A stretch of 64,000 nucleotides of DNA, taken from Aristolochia californica (taxonomy: Eukaryota > Streptophyta > Magnoliopsida > Piperales > Aristolochiaceae). The translations under genes and the position numbers were made by a program. The stretch's first letter is position 1; each line of letters begins with the position of its first letter. Where the stretch lies: NCBI GenBank assembly GCA_029961685.1, contig JARWKL010000010.1, forward strand, positions 1,054,001 to 1,118,000. Direction: 5' to 3'. Under the pieces are notes generated by a model, which ran no database searches, was not told the origin of the DNA, and worked only from the letters and a program-made list of their open reading frames with translations. Shown piece by piece: positions 1 through 11,117 of this stretch.

Positions 1-3000
1 GGAAGGTGACCTCATGGAGACTTCATTTTTGAAAATGGTCAGCTAGTGAGCTCAATGATCTTAGACATGAACTCTCTCTAATTTTTTGAGGGATCTGATG
101 AAGTCACATGCTTCATTGAAATTACTGGAGGGGCAATTTTTGGTATTTTCAAACCATCTTATCATGAAAAGAACAAGTTGACTCCATGGAAGCCAAGATT
201 GCCACTATCCTCCATGGTCTTCAGTTCAACCATGATAATTTCTGTGGCCTGCTTGTGATTGAGGGTGACTCAGATGTGGTCATTGTAGTTTTCCTTTACT
301 TTTTTTTTCTAAATGATTCTGTGTATATTCTTCCTCACACATACAATAAAAATCTCTCTTATTCAAACAATTAAAAGAAATAAGTTAGAAGCTCTAGGTC
401 AAAAGTTATCTTAGAGATTTAACATGTGACTTAACATGGCTATTTTCACTGAATCAGTAGGACTCACTGGAGAACTAAGGTCACTTTTAAGTGTGTAGGA
501 TGCACATATTCCTACAGTAGGATGCACATATATCCTAATGTATGTATTTGGGTAAGATCATATTCTGATGAAAATTTTGACCTAGTTGGAATGCACAATG
601 AATTAGCTGGCTATTGTCAGACATTAGGATATCAGATGTATCAGAATCAAATGCACAGAGATTAATGACAAGCCTTGAGCATGATTTCAGATTTTCACTG
701 AGATGGGCATCATGAAAATCACTTTCAGGAACATATAGTGAGTAGCATGAGATGCTCTAGTTATGAATGAGTAAATTTACAGAAGCAATGATTGGAGGTT
801 GTAGGATTTGCTTAAGCTTCAATTTTTCATAAAGTAAACTTAGGATTTCCATTATCTGCATATGAGAGACAAGAAATAAGTGATGTCAATACTAACAAGA
901 TTGAATTAGTTGAATACGACATGAAGGTAAATTGGCATGCCTAAGGAACAATGTAGAAAGTTATAATAACTTTAAGCAGTTCATCAGACTCAAGGTGATA
1001 TACAATTAAAGAGAAACCAATTATCTACTCTCATTAAAAAAAAAAAAAAACAAAAATTGTATACATGAAATGCTAGTCATCCTCCGTCACTATGCTTGCA
1101 GTTTGGGGGAAAAAATCGGTTTACTTTCCATGTATTTTTGCATGTGTCTGTGCACATTAATAGGTGTTGAGGGTAGAGCAAAAAAGGCAGGCGACAATGA
1201 AGTGATGAAAGGCATTCATATTTGTGAAGGTCCCCTCGACCCCAAGATTATTCTCATCGCAAAAAGATGTAATTTTGGATTGAAGAGGATAATTGATTTT
1301 TAAGACTTGTGGCCTTTCTTGTGCCATTTCAGGTTAAACCTTGAGTAGGTTGTATCAACTTAAAAGTCGTACTATTAATTTAAATTTTAAAATTTTAAAT
1401 TATTACTATTATTGTTGTTATCAGGAGAAGAAGAAAGTGACCGAGGAGAGACATAAAGAAGGAAAAAAAAACTTGAATATGATTAACATTTTATGTTTTG
1501 CTAATATTACATAACATAGGGGGACACGTGATTTTACAACGTAACGTGATCATAAGAAAAACTTCACTTCCTGAAGAGATAATTCGTTTGTTAACTAACT
1601 TCTCATGGAGTCCTATCCGTATCTTGCATGAATGTGTATGAAGTTGTAAGAAAAGTGTAAAATGAACTTGGCAAGTTTCAAAAACCAACCTAGATTAGAT
1701 GTCTATTTCAAAGAATTGTCGTTCATTACGACTTTCCCACGAATGTTTATTTGAATACTAATTTATTTTTATGAATTTCTCATAAGAAATGGCAGATAGG
1801 TTATGATACGCCATTGTCTATATTAAACAATGTTTCCTTTAAGATATGATATATCGTGGTCCATGTTGTAGTTGTTGCAACTACATTTTCTTGTTCGTTT
1901 ATCCCTGTTGGAAGACCTTGGGGCTCATGCATTATCATTTATTAGTTTATTTTAAGGAACCAATCTTAGAGAAACACATAAGTACATGATACATAATTTT
2001 TAATAACAAATGACACATAGTGATAATTAAACCTTAAATCATAATCAAGTAGTTTAGTGATGGCTCTTTCATTTTAATGTCTTTAGACACATATCATGAG
2101 ATCTATCATGAACAATAGAACAAGAGAAAAAGAAACATTGATGTTAGCTTTACTAATCAAGGGGAGTAGGTAAATTATAAGCTACATATGTCATAATATT
2201 TAATTAAACAAAATCTTCTAACATTGACAGGTCAAACTACTTTGGACTAATAACTAAAAGTCTAAGATACTAGTAATGCTACAAATATGTTGGGTCGTAT
2301 CGGGTCGGGTTTTAAAAATTTTGACCCACATACTATCGTAGATCGGATCAGATCAGGTTAATTAACAATTTTTATTTACCCATGAACCAGATCTACGTTT
2401 TTTTCTCCTTATTTATCTAGAAGTTCATCTTGGTGAGCAATGTGTAGAGTATCAGATAGTTCATAAAACTGCAAAGTGCATATGCCACAACAATGTGAAG
2501 TATAAGGTGGAAATATGAACCTGAAAGAGAGCTAAAACCTGTAATATATGGAAATATTTCAAATGAGAGTAAACCTTAAGGAAACTTTAGTAGAACCTAA
2601 CCAGGGAAAGATAACAATTCACCTTAAGGATCTATTACCTCCACAAACCAGACAGTGTAATGTCCACACTAATCACTTTCTTTGATAATATAGAAGCCAA
2701 CCTGCTAACTATTGACATAAAGCTGACATATGGATTTGGGTAAAATATTTCCTTTTTGTTTTCTAAGAGGGTAAAGACTATTTCAAACGGCATGTAACAA
2801 TATAAAATCAACATTGGATATGCAACATAGAACTCTCACAGCCTTACATTCTTTGTGAAATATCTTCCATTATTCCCACTTTTGATTTCTCCACTGTAGA
2901 ACTCAACCCAAAGATGAACTAAATATAAAGCAAAGGTGGGCATACTTTCAGATAACAAAGTAGGCATTCCCATCAAGATTGTAGCTGATTAATGAGTCTC

Positions 3001-3003
3001 ACT
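1..3003. other. Intergenic spacer, AT-rich
   Basis: No intact gene is visible. Short open frames are isolated and have no recognisable domain, except the RNase H-like relic near the left edge (separate entry). A GGATGCACATAT-type motif occurs twice near 497-535, and there are oligo-A runs near 1035-1050. Nothing else stands out. Confidence 0.6.
128..290 (+). pseudogene. RNase H-like domain relic, probably from a LINE-type retroelement
   Basis: Translation gives GGAIFGIFKPSY followed, after a short frame slip, by EAKIATILHGL and then LLVIEGDSDVVI. This matches the order found in plant RNase H-like (RVT_3) domains: a strand ending in GG..., an E-A-x-x-A-x-x-x-GL helix, and a D-S-x-x-V strand. 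No flanking reverse transcriptase is seen. I read it as a decayed retroelement fragment, from motif order only. Confidence 0.4.
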
Positions 3004-3684
3004 TCAAACAGCCTTACTTTCTTTAATGAAGGTCCCTGCAGTTTTAAACCAGCGCAAAAGGTTTCGGTTATCTTTTACATAAAGCCAGGCTTGGAGAAAT
3101 GGGAAGAGGTTCTCATTCACACCACGCTCCTCTATATAACTGTGAAAGGCATCCTTCATCTTCTCATCAAGATCCTCAAATGTGGGACCTTGGTATTTGG
3201 AGGGTATGCGTTGAAACCACGAACCAACTGGGGGTCTCAGGGAGACAGAATGGATTCCCATGGCATCTGGATAAAGCCCACACAAGAAGTGGAGGTTTTT
3301 TTCTCGACCTGGCTTTGAGATATCCACATGTAGAAAAAGCTGGTTGATTCCGCCATCGTCATCTTCATCACCACCCCCAGGGACAATGTTAGCCAATCGC
3401 ATTACAGATATGCTTATCTCTTCGCCATCATCTCCATACGTTCGCCTGAGCACTGGACCATAGTTGTCCAAAGCACCTTTTACAATGGTAAAAGGGGATG
3501 GAGGACTTACCTTTGGAGGAGGAGACATTTTAGAGACTTCGAGGAAGTGTTCTTTGAGAGAGCGGAGGATAAGGGAGTTCACAGCAGAGGAAGAAGCAGC
3601 AGAACTCGTGGAGGTCCTTCTAGCTAAAGCATGCCATGAAAGTGTAGTAGAATGGGCACAAACACAAAAGAGCTTCTTCCACAT
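3004..3684 (-). CDS. MAM33/p32 (gC1qR-like) family protein, mitochondrial
   Basis: A single-exon reading frame of 226 residues. I chose the ATG at 3684 (MWKKLFCV...) because it starts a basic, Ser/Ala/Arg-rich segment typical of a mitochondrial presequence (about residues 1-40); the open frame extends 33 codons further upstream without family similarity. The body has an acidic loop (GGGDEDDDGG, about residue 100). It ends in the MAM33 signature: YQGPTFEDLDEKM, a helix with YIEERGVNENL, then FPFLQAWLYVKD and RNLLRWFK before the C-terminus. MAM33/p32 proteins form acidic trimers in the mitochondrial matrix and support respiratory-complex expression or assembly; that role is family knowledge. 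Length is close to other plant members. No frameshift or stop is seen. Upstream DNA on this strand may hold a non-coding first exon (about 4490-4700), which I cannot confirm. Confidence 0.85.
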   Translation of the reverse strand: MWKKLFCVCAHSTTLSWHALARRTSTSSAASSSAVNSLILRSLKEHFLEVSKMSPPPKVSPPSPFTIVKGALDNYGPVLRRTYGDDGEEISISVMRLANIVPGGGDEDDDGGINQLFLHVDISKPGREKNLHFLCGLYPDAMGIHSVSLRPPVGSWFQRIPSKYQGPTFEDLDEKMKDAFHSYIEERGVNENLFPFLQAWLYVKDNRNLLRWFKTAGTFIKESKAV

Positions 3685-5375
3685 CTTTTTTTGCTTTGTC
3701 ACTGTTGTGTTTTGTTCTCTTGTGCAACTCCCTTCGTTCTGTTTGTTCAAAGTTCCAAAATGGAAAAGAGATTCTTCGATCACAGGTAATTCAAATACAA
3801 AATAAATTTGATTTCAATGTCTCATATGAAAACATCCAAATAAAAAGTAACACAAACACCATAACTAACACTGTCAAATATAAGCAAATGAATCAACATA
3901 TCCACCAAAACTTAGATAGACCAACATAATCGATGCAAATGGTGCAGGTTATAAGGTTCATATGAACATAGAATTTTTTTAACGAAGGTAAAGTTAATTC
4001 CTCAAAAACCAGAGATCATCTTAGACATCAACAAATTGTTACAAGCAATTAGTACGCATGTAAAATGGCTCAAGCTTAGGGTATCATTACCAATAATGGA
4101 TCAACCCCAAACCTTCCTTTAAGTCAAAGAAGATCCAAAGAAATGCCAGATATCATAAAAAAAAGAAATAGAGTTTATATGGCAGGACTAACAAATTACA
4201 GTTTAGGGAGATTAATACCAATATGTCTTATAGAAAGAAGGTTAAATAAAACGAACTATTATTGACACTAGTAATTAATCGAAAACCCAGCTATAAGTAC
4301 AAACTACCCAAAAAGAGTAGCACTTACCCACACTCAACAGTTCAGAACAAAAACAAAATCAATCTTTTACAAATAAATCAAACCAGTGTAGTAAAACTAC
4401 CATAAAAAAAGTAGCGATTCATGGAAGACAACATAGATTGCACAATCTAATAATCCAAAACAAAGCAGAAAAATTAACTCACTCAGAATTCAAGCTCCCG
4501 AGACGAAAATGCTACGAAGTAGAGAGCAACAACAGTAGGCGGTCGTGTTCTCGCAAGACGAAAAACCAAAGATTCAAATAAACATTTGCAATATGAAGTT
4601 CGGAAGGAGGGAGCAGTATACAGGCCGCGGTGGAACCTCTTCTCTCACGCCAAACCCTCACTCCAGTTTCGGTTTTTCGGTAAAACCAAACCTTAAACCC
4701 TGAACCCACGAGCTTAAACGGACGGAATCCGGTCCGTTTGCAGATATCCGGATATCCGAAGTCTGATTTTGGAATCCGATCTGTCGGATAATATCCGGAT
4801 TCGAGAATCAGAAAAGAAATAAAAAGTTGAGAAAATTTTGTAAAAAAATTTAAAATATTCCTAACTGTTTTTTACCCTTCCAAACTTTCTGCTAATCTCA
4901 GTGAGTTCGACCTTTCTAGCAAGAATTAGAATTTTTTTTTTGAAGTCTCCAGTGATCAGTGAAGAAGTTCATGCGGATATGGATCCTGATCCTTTTGTTT
5001 CGGATATGGATATCCGTTTAAGGTTCACCAAGAGCTGGAGAGGAGTAGAGCGAGAGCGAGGGGAAAAAATTCTTCCACCCCTTGTCACCGCCAAGCCCCT
5101 TCCGTCCGCAGCTATGGCTGCCCCTGTCGCCGTCGACAGCTGCCTCGCCAGCCGCCTTCATTACCAGAACCCACTGAGCAATTTGACAGTAAAAAGATAA
5201 TATACAGCAGGAAATCACCAAAACGTACTCATTCAAGCAAAAATCTCACAGAAAAGCTCAAGTCCAAACTAAACCAGAAGAGAAAAGACATTGTTCGCAA
5301 TAAGAGAAAGGCCGCACCTCTTGGAAGCACGAAACCCTACAGAGAAACAGAAATGCTGGAGAAGAGAGCAGAGAG
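3685..5375. other. Upstream region of the MAM33-like gene
   Basis: Promoter and leader side of the minus-strand MAM33-like gene. It contains a GC-richer patch near 4500-4720 and direct copies of a GATATCCGGAT-like motif near 4743-4800, with related GGATATGGATAT motifs near 4975-5015. A second GC-richer patch near 5030-5165 has short open frames on both strands that match nothing I recognise. No complete gene is supported. Confidence 0.4.
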
Positions 5376-5818
5376 TGTTAGATTCGTAATAGTAAATTCT
5401 AATCCAGAATTTACAGCATGCTAGAATATTAGGATTCAAAACAAAATACCTGGATCCATTCCGTAAATTTCGCCTTCTGATGCGGAATCTCTATGACGAA
5501 CGATAAGAACGGATATGGTCTTCCTCAACTAAATCGCCTTATTCCTCAATGGGACCTTCGTCTCTCTTCTGGATGGGAAGAAGGGAAACTGTGTGTGATT
5601 TAGTATGTTGGGAACCATAACCATGTTGTGTCTCTTTATATAGGGTTCTCATAATTCCCTATGGTATCTACTCAAGTGGTCCATACCCATGGCCCGTTCT
5701 TTAATGGGCTTAACAAAATTAGATCACTTAATTTCAGCCCTTCCATTAATAATAGAAAATATAATTGCATAATAAATATGTTACCCAAATTAGAATAGGA
5801 AATATGAATTTCCTAACA
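5376..5818 (-). mobile_element. Solo LTR of an LTR retrotransposon
   Basis: A 443-bp block. Read on the minus strand it starts TGTTAGGAAATT and ends GAATCTAACA, the TG...CA inverted termini of an LTR. It is bounded by a perfect 5-bp target-site duplication, GAGAG at 5371-5375 and 5819-5823. A TATA box (CCCTATATAAAG on the minus strand, near 5635-5645) sits at a sensible place for an LTR promoter. No second LTR or internal coding region lies nearby, so this is what unequal recombination between two LTRs would leave. The joined flanks read as continuous purine-rich sequence. Confidence 0.85.
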
Positions 5819-6584
5819 GAGAGACGAAGAAATGATGATCCGAGAGAGGATCTAAAGGCTCTAACGGACGTATCAGGCAGGCATATAATTGCAGTCGATT
5901 GCGCCGAGGCCGCACGACTCCAAGGGAACAAAATCAACGCCTGGAGGAGCAAAATGCAAAGAGCCATATCTCGTTTTGAATTTCTTTTCGGGCCCTCTTC
6001 CGGACTCCTTTCCAATTCTATATCATTCCTTAATTCCTCCTGACTAGGAAATTTTTATTAAAAAAATTATATAATTTTTTAAGTAAGATTTTCCTGTTAA
6101 AAGGTATAATTTTTTTTTAATAAGTATTTGACAGTTAATGCTGTAATACTTTTAGCATGAGGCAATTTTTATAGCAATTTTATGTTTGACATTTTATTTG
6201 ATAAAAAATTTATCTATAAGTATAGTAATATATTAGATTAATTATTAATTTTTATTTCTTTCCCTAGAAGAGTCAATAAAGGTCCATTTAAATTTCCTAA
6301 GAAAATTTTAAAATATTTCTTTTAATTATCAAGTAAGTCACTAATAGGAATAGGATTTTATTTAAAGGTTTTTTTTGGAAATATGTATCATAAGAAAAAT
6401 ATTTCTAGTTTTTCCTAGAATATAAATTTTCAACTAGGGGCACTAAAGAGGCCATAGTAAATTTATGGCCAAATTAAAAAATTAAAAAATACGCTAGACA
6501 ATATTTGGAGTAAAAAAGATTAATATTAGTGCATTCTAATCCATTATCGAAATTCAATCCCGAACCTCCCATATCATTCTTTTT
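5819..6584. other. AT-rich spacer
   Basis: Apart from an unassigned GC-richer patch at 5819-6045 with short open frames on both strands, this is AT-rich non-coding sequence with no motif I can name. Confidence 0.4.
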
Positions 6585-6835
6585 ATAAAATGTATGCATA
6601 ATTTCATATATAATTTTTTTTACATATATTTTATGTAGAGTATTAAATGTAGGTTAAGCTCGAACTCGGCTAGAGCTCGAGCTTAAACTCGGTTAAAATT
6701 ATTAAGCTTGAGTTTGATTACAATTTTAGGCTCAAGGCTAGGGTCGAGTCGAGCTCGAGTTTGAAATATTTAAATCAAGCTCGACTCGAACATAGGAAGG
6801 TTCGGGCTCAACTCAATTCGATGCTACTCTTATAC
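6585..6835. repeat. GAGCTCGA-rich dispersed repeat, copy 1
   Basis: Contains GCATAATTTCATATATAA followed by alternating GAGCTCGA/ACTCGGCT motifs, then AAATATTTAAATCAAGCTCG and ACATAGGAAGGTTCGGGCTC. The same order of blocks recurs about 300 bp downstream, so the two are direct repeats. Confidence 0.65.
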
Positions 6836-6894
6836 CCAATTTTAAGCAGCTGTCATGCCCAATTTTATGTAGAGGTCATGCCCAATTTTATGTA

Positions 6895-7182
6895 AAATGT
6901 ATGCATAATTTTATATACAATTTTTTTAACATTAATTTTTTGAAAAAATTTAAATATATGTTGGAGCTCGAACTCGAGACATGTATTTTTTGAAAAGTTT
7001 TAAATGAATGTTGAAGCTTGAGCTCGGCTCGAACTCAACTAAAATTATTCGGTTCGAGCTCGATAATAATTTTAGGTTCAAAGCTGGGCTTGGCTCGAGC
7101 TCGATTTTGAAATATTTAAATCAAGCTCGGCTCGAACATAGGTAGGTTCGGGCTCAGCTCGGCTCGATGCCACCCTAGAGAC
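6895..7182. repeat. GAGCTCGA-rich dispersed repeat, copy 2
   Basis: Repeats the block order of 6585-6835: GCATAATTTTATATACAA, GAGCTCGA-type motifs, AAATATTTAAATCAAGCTCG, then ACATAGGTAGGTTCGGGCTC. A similar but more degraded GCTCGG-rich stretch occurs at 61030-61160. This type of motif is common at the ends of plant retroelements; the family is not identified here. Confidence 0.65.
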
Positions 7183-7455
7183 GGGTCAATGGCTCGTCGA
7201 CTGAAGAGGCAAGGATGGGAGGAAACCAAGAGACGCTGGTGAGCGGGGTTTTAAGAAAATCGAACCCAGCCAGCCATACTACCCCCGTTCTAGCTCTACG
7301 ATTGGGTTCGTTTTTTATCCTCATTCTTGACTTCACCATTCAAATACCTTTCACCTTATCTTCTCTCTCCACCATTCAAACATGCTGCTCCACTTGGGTC
7401 ACTTCAAACAAAAACATGGCCGCTTCCCTCCACGTTTCTACTGCCCCAGAAAGGT
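7183..7455 (+). promoter_or_regulatory. Probable promoter/5' leader of the ndhN locus
   Basis: Sequence just before the ndhN exon 1 region, turning pyrimidine-rich (CTTCTCTCTCC) as in plant leaders. An ATG in good context (AACATGGCCGC, 7416) opens a short frame, MAASLHVSTAPER, that runs into the TRIM insertion. It is either a small upstream ORF or the remains of an original start. No TATA box was assigned. Confidence 0.35.
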
Positions 7456-7749
7456 TGTTGAAACCAGTGCGCTAAAAGGCTCGAACCTATTAGGAAAGTA
7501 ACCGCATGGTTCTTATACAAGGACTGGCCCGATCGATACAAACAGATATTTCAACACTCTCCCGCATGGGGAAAACCCGTGGACAAATTCACCAGAAAAA
7601 CCCGGGATAAATTTGGTGGGAGCAGGACTCGAACACGGAACCAACCTGCTCTGATACCATGTTAAAATCAGTGCGCTAAAAGGGTCGAACCTTTTAGGAA
7701 ATCAACCGCACGGATCTTATACAAGGATCGACAAACAAATATTTCAAAA
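7456..7749 (-). mobile_element. TRIM (terminal-repeat retrotransposon in miniature)
   Basis: About 294 bp. The LTRs are 7456-7556 and 7660-7747 and share GCGCTAAAAGG, TCTTATACAAGGA and ATATTTCAA blocks. Next to the second LTR, on the minus strand, is a 12-nt primer-binding site TGGTATCAGAGC (7648-7659), the initiator-tRNA-Met type. Next to the other LTR is a purine-rich tract (minus strand, GCGGGAGAG, 7557-7570). The interior is only about 100 bp and non-coding, which defines a TRIM. Flanks AAGGT (7451-7455) and the AAGGGT at 7748-7753 look like a slightly decayed target duplication. It lies in the ndhN leader, just before the ATG at 7761. Confidence 0.8.
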
Positions 7750-8446
7750 GGGTGGATGCAATGACAACAACTGCCACCACCGCCGCCTCCACGTATCTCT
7801 CATCGTCACCGCGAATTAGCTTCAGCCGGTGATCACGTTTGCCGGCCTCGGCGAGACAAAATCACCGGAGCAGGAGAGGAACTTTCGGGTTAAGCGTAAA
7901 ATGTGGGATTCAAGACTTTATTGGAGGGGACCTGGCGAAATTGGATTTAGGTCGATGGCTGAACGACGTTGAGAAGCATAAGGCGTTGGATATATACGGC
8001 CCTCACGAGGGAGGGTATGAGGGAAGGTACCTGACGTGGCTCCAGTACCAGGGATACTACTTCTTGGACCTCTCTGCCCGCGGTCTTGGCGACCTGGAGA
8101 CTACTCTCACCAAGATACACCCAGGTTGCCCGATAATGGACATTGATAATCAATCTCTGAATGCGTGTCAGCTCTATATGTCTGTCTTGACATTTCATTT
8201 CATCTCCATCATGGATAGAAGCTGGACGTTTTTTGCAGATGGGTTGCTTGATGAATTTCTTCTGTGAAAATTTCCAACTGTTGGGAATTAGAACACCATT
8301 TTCTTACCTTGAAATGGTTGAGAAGAAGAGCTTCCAGGGATGGAAGCCCGATTCATGAACGGATATCTTTCGAGGAAAAATTGACTATTGATTTTTTATC
8401 ACTTTCTTATGCTCAAATGGGAGGTTGTGCCTCCATTAGTGATAGA

Positions 8447-8641
8447 TGATAGAACGTAATTGTAGGCTATATATTAGCTCAACTTTCCTTTACTTAGTCA
8501 GTTGCAGATCATGTATATTGTGTATTGTCATGTGCTGTTAGTGTCCTGGTTTCTCTCCATATTTGTAAGACACTATAACTACCTCCTTGTATATGTATTA
8601 CTTGAGATTGAAATGAAAAGATAAGCCGTTGATATTCTTTA
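8447..8641 (+). repeat. 5' LTR of copia element 1
   Basis: 195 bp, the same length as the 3' LTR. Bounded on the left by the ATAGA target duplication at 8442-8446. Confidence 0.92.
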
Positions 8642-8851
8642 AGGTGTCAGAGTGTTAGCTGTCACAAGAACAACCCCTCCTTTTCTTCTATTCGTTCAAT
8701 CTCTGTCCCATTCTTCTTTCTTCACCCAGATCTGCCGTGACTCTATATTTTTTTTCCATGTCCAATCCTTCTTCTCCACTCTCAGCCTCCTCCCAGGAAA
8801 GTCAACTTGCTCCTCCTCATAACCCAGCTACGTACTGTTGGGCACACCACC

Positions 8852-10252
8852 ATGTCAGGTAATACCACTATTGCTGGTACAAATCTGATCTCCCTTAATG
8901 TCTCCTCTCATATCCCCTTCAAACTGGCAAAAGATGGATCCAACTATGCCTCATGGAAATCTCAGATGACCAACCTGCTGTTTGGCTACGATCTCCTTGG
9001 TTTTGTTGATGGCTCCCATCCCTGTCCTCCAACAATCGATTCTGCGTACCACTTATGGCTCCGGCAAGATCGGCTTGTCCTCCTGGGTATTCAAGCCACA
9101 ATCCACTTAGCCATTGGTCCCACAATCAATAATTGTCAAACTTCAGCAGTTGCCTGGGACAAGCTTCAAACAAGCTATGCCAACAAATCAAACACAAGGA
9201 TGCTTACGCTACTCACCTCCTTGATGCGGACTACGAAAGCTGGTCTCACTGTATCAGACTATATGACTAAAATCAAAGGTGTGATTGATGACTTAGCCAT
9301 AATTGGTCATCCCATGAGCGATGAAGAAATTATCAGCCATACCTTCAATGACCTTCAAGATGAGTTCAAGGAACTCACTATTGCTGTTCGGGTTCGTGAT
9401 TCTACAATCTCTTTCGAAGATCTCTATGACAAGTTACTAGATGAAGAAATGATCCAACAACGGAATGAAAACAAGAAGCCAGAGGCGTCCATCACTACTC
9501 AATTTACTCACAAAAGCAGTGGTAAGAAGCCCAAAGGTGGACCCCACAGAAACTACACTCCAACCAATAAAAACTCTCACCCTTCCTCATCCAACCAAAA
9601 CCAGTCCAATAGCTCTCCTCATCCCGGTAATAGCTATCCCTCTGGATCATTTTCTCCATTCAGTACCCCTTGGCGGTCTAATACTCAGCAGGGCTACCCT
9701 CGCGTCGTCTGTCAACTATGTGACAAAGTTGGTCACACAACAAAGGTGTGTCGCTCTCGCCCCAAACCAAACCATCCACAATCCTGGCCACAATCTCATT
9801 TAACCACCGGTGCCCCTAGTGCTTCCAATGGCAATTGGGTGCTTGATTCGGGTGCAACTCATCACATTGCCTCTGACTTGCAAAACCTTTCCATGCACTC
9901 CAACTATGACGAGAATGAAGATATCGTTGTTGGTGATGACACTAGTATTCCTATCTCTCATACTGGCTCCTCTACACTTATTGCACCTAATACCATCTTC
10001 ACTTTGAATAATATTTTATGTGCTCCATCTATTAAACAAAATCTCATTTTTGTTTCTCAGTTTTGCAAACAAAATAACACCTCTGTTGAATTTTTTCCTA
10101 ACCATATTCTTGTGAAGGATTTGAGTACGGGGGCATCCTTGGCACAAGGCCGGAATAGGAACAACTCATACGAATGGCCATCATACTCTCCACCTTCCAA
10201 AGTCTCACCCTCTACCTCCTTCACCACGACATCTACCTTATGGCATCAATGA
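8852..10252 (+). pseudogene. Copia element 1 gag and protease
   Basis: Start placed at the ATG of MSGNTTIAG. The frame has the copia gag N-terminal region (FKLAKDGSNYASWKSQM, LLGFVDGS), a UBN2-type gag core, a basic Ser/Asn-rich linker, and a CCHC zinc knuckle (CQLCDKVGHTTKVC). The aspartic protease motif follows (WVLDSGATHHI). It ends at 10252 just after LWHQ, where the GAG-pre-integrase domain should continue, so the polyprotein is interrupted. Gag packages element RNA and the protease processes the polyprotein. Confidence 0.85.
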
Positions 10253-11117
10253 CTCTGTCATCCCTCTCACTCCATCTAACAAAAGCTCCTTGCCACGAAG
10301 CACATTACTTGTTTTACGTCTCCAAACTTTCAGTCTCACTGTGACTCTTGTGCTTGTAATAAAAGTCATAAATTGCCTTTTCATGTTTCATCCCTAAATT
10401 GTCATGAACCATTTCAAATTATTTTTTCAGATGTTTGGGGTCCATCTCCAATTTTATCCATTGACAAGTTTCACTATTATGTCATTTTTGTCGATTACTT
10501 CACGAAATATACTTGGTTCTATCCTCTTAAAGTCAAATCTGATGTTCCTCCTATTTTTCAGCAATTCAAAACTCTAATTGAAAATTTCTTCCATACCCAA
10601 ATTGAAACAGTTTACACTGATGGCGATGTTGAATATCAGGCCTTAACACACACCCTGTGTAAATTTGGTATTCAACATCTCACATCCCCTCCCTACACAC
10701 CCGAACATGTCGGCTTCGCTGAACTGAAACATCGTCACATCATTGAAATCGGTCTTACTCTTCTTCACCAAGCTTCCTTACCTCTTCGTTTTTGGTCCTT
10801 TGCATTTAAAACAACCACATATCTCATCAATCGCATGCCCTCCTCTACTATTGCTTTTGACACTCCATTTCACAAATTATTTCATCATCATCCCCATTAC
10901 ACTTCCCTTCGTGTTTTTGGTTGTCTATGTTATCCCTGGCTTCGTCCCTATACTAAACATAAATTAGAACCTCGCTCTCGCCCGTGTGTTTTTCTTGGCT
11001 ACTCCATTGCTCATCACTCCTTTTACTGTTTTGACCCACAGACTAACAAAGTTTTGTCTCTCATCATGTTCATTTTGTAGAACATGTTTTCCCTTATGCC
11101 ACTCTTGATTCTTCAGC
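10253..11117 (+). pseudogene. Copia element 1 integrase region
   Basis: The open part at 10373-11080 shows the integrase core: SDVWGPSPI, VDYFTKYTWFYPLK, a TDG block, YTPEHVGFAELKHRHI (a degraded catalytic-glutamate region) and FWSFAFKTTTYLINRMPS. The usual N in the Q-N-G block is altered and the frame ends early at 11080. Integrase inserts element cDNA. This copy is not intact. Confidence 0.8.

Noticed and set aside
4901..5200. Open frame containing MAAPVAVDSCLASR, transit-peptide-like
   Set aside because: No downstream exon or family similarity could be found. It may be a decayed exon, but the support is too weak for a gene call.
5746..6015. Minus-strand frame with a signal-peptide-like MALCILLLQALILFPW
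   Set aside because: It runs into the solo LTR and has no recognisable mature domain.
7830..7832. TGA in ndhN read as selenocysteine or programmed readthrough
   Set aside because: Land plants lack selenocysteine decoding, and the site is in a transit peptide with no readthrough context. A nonsense change or base error is simpler.
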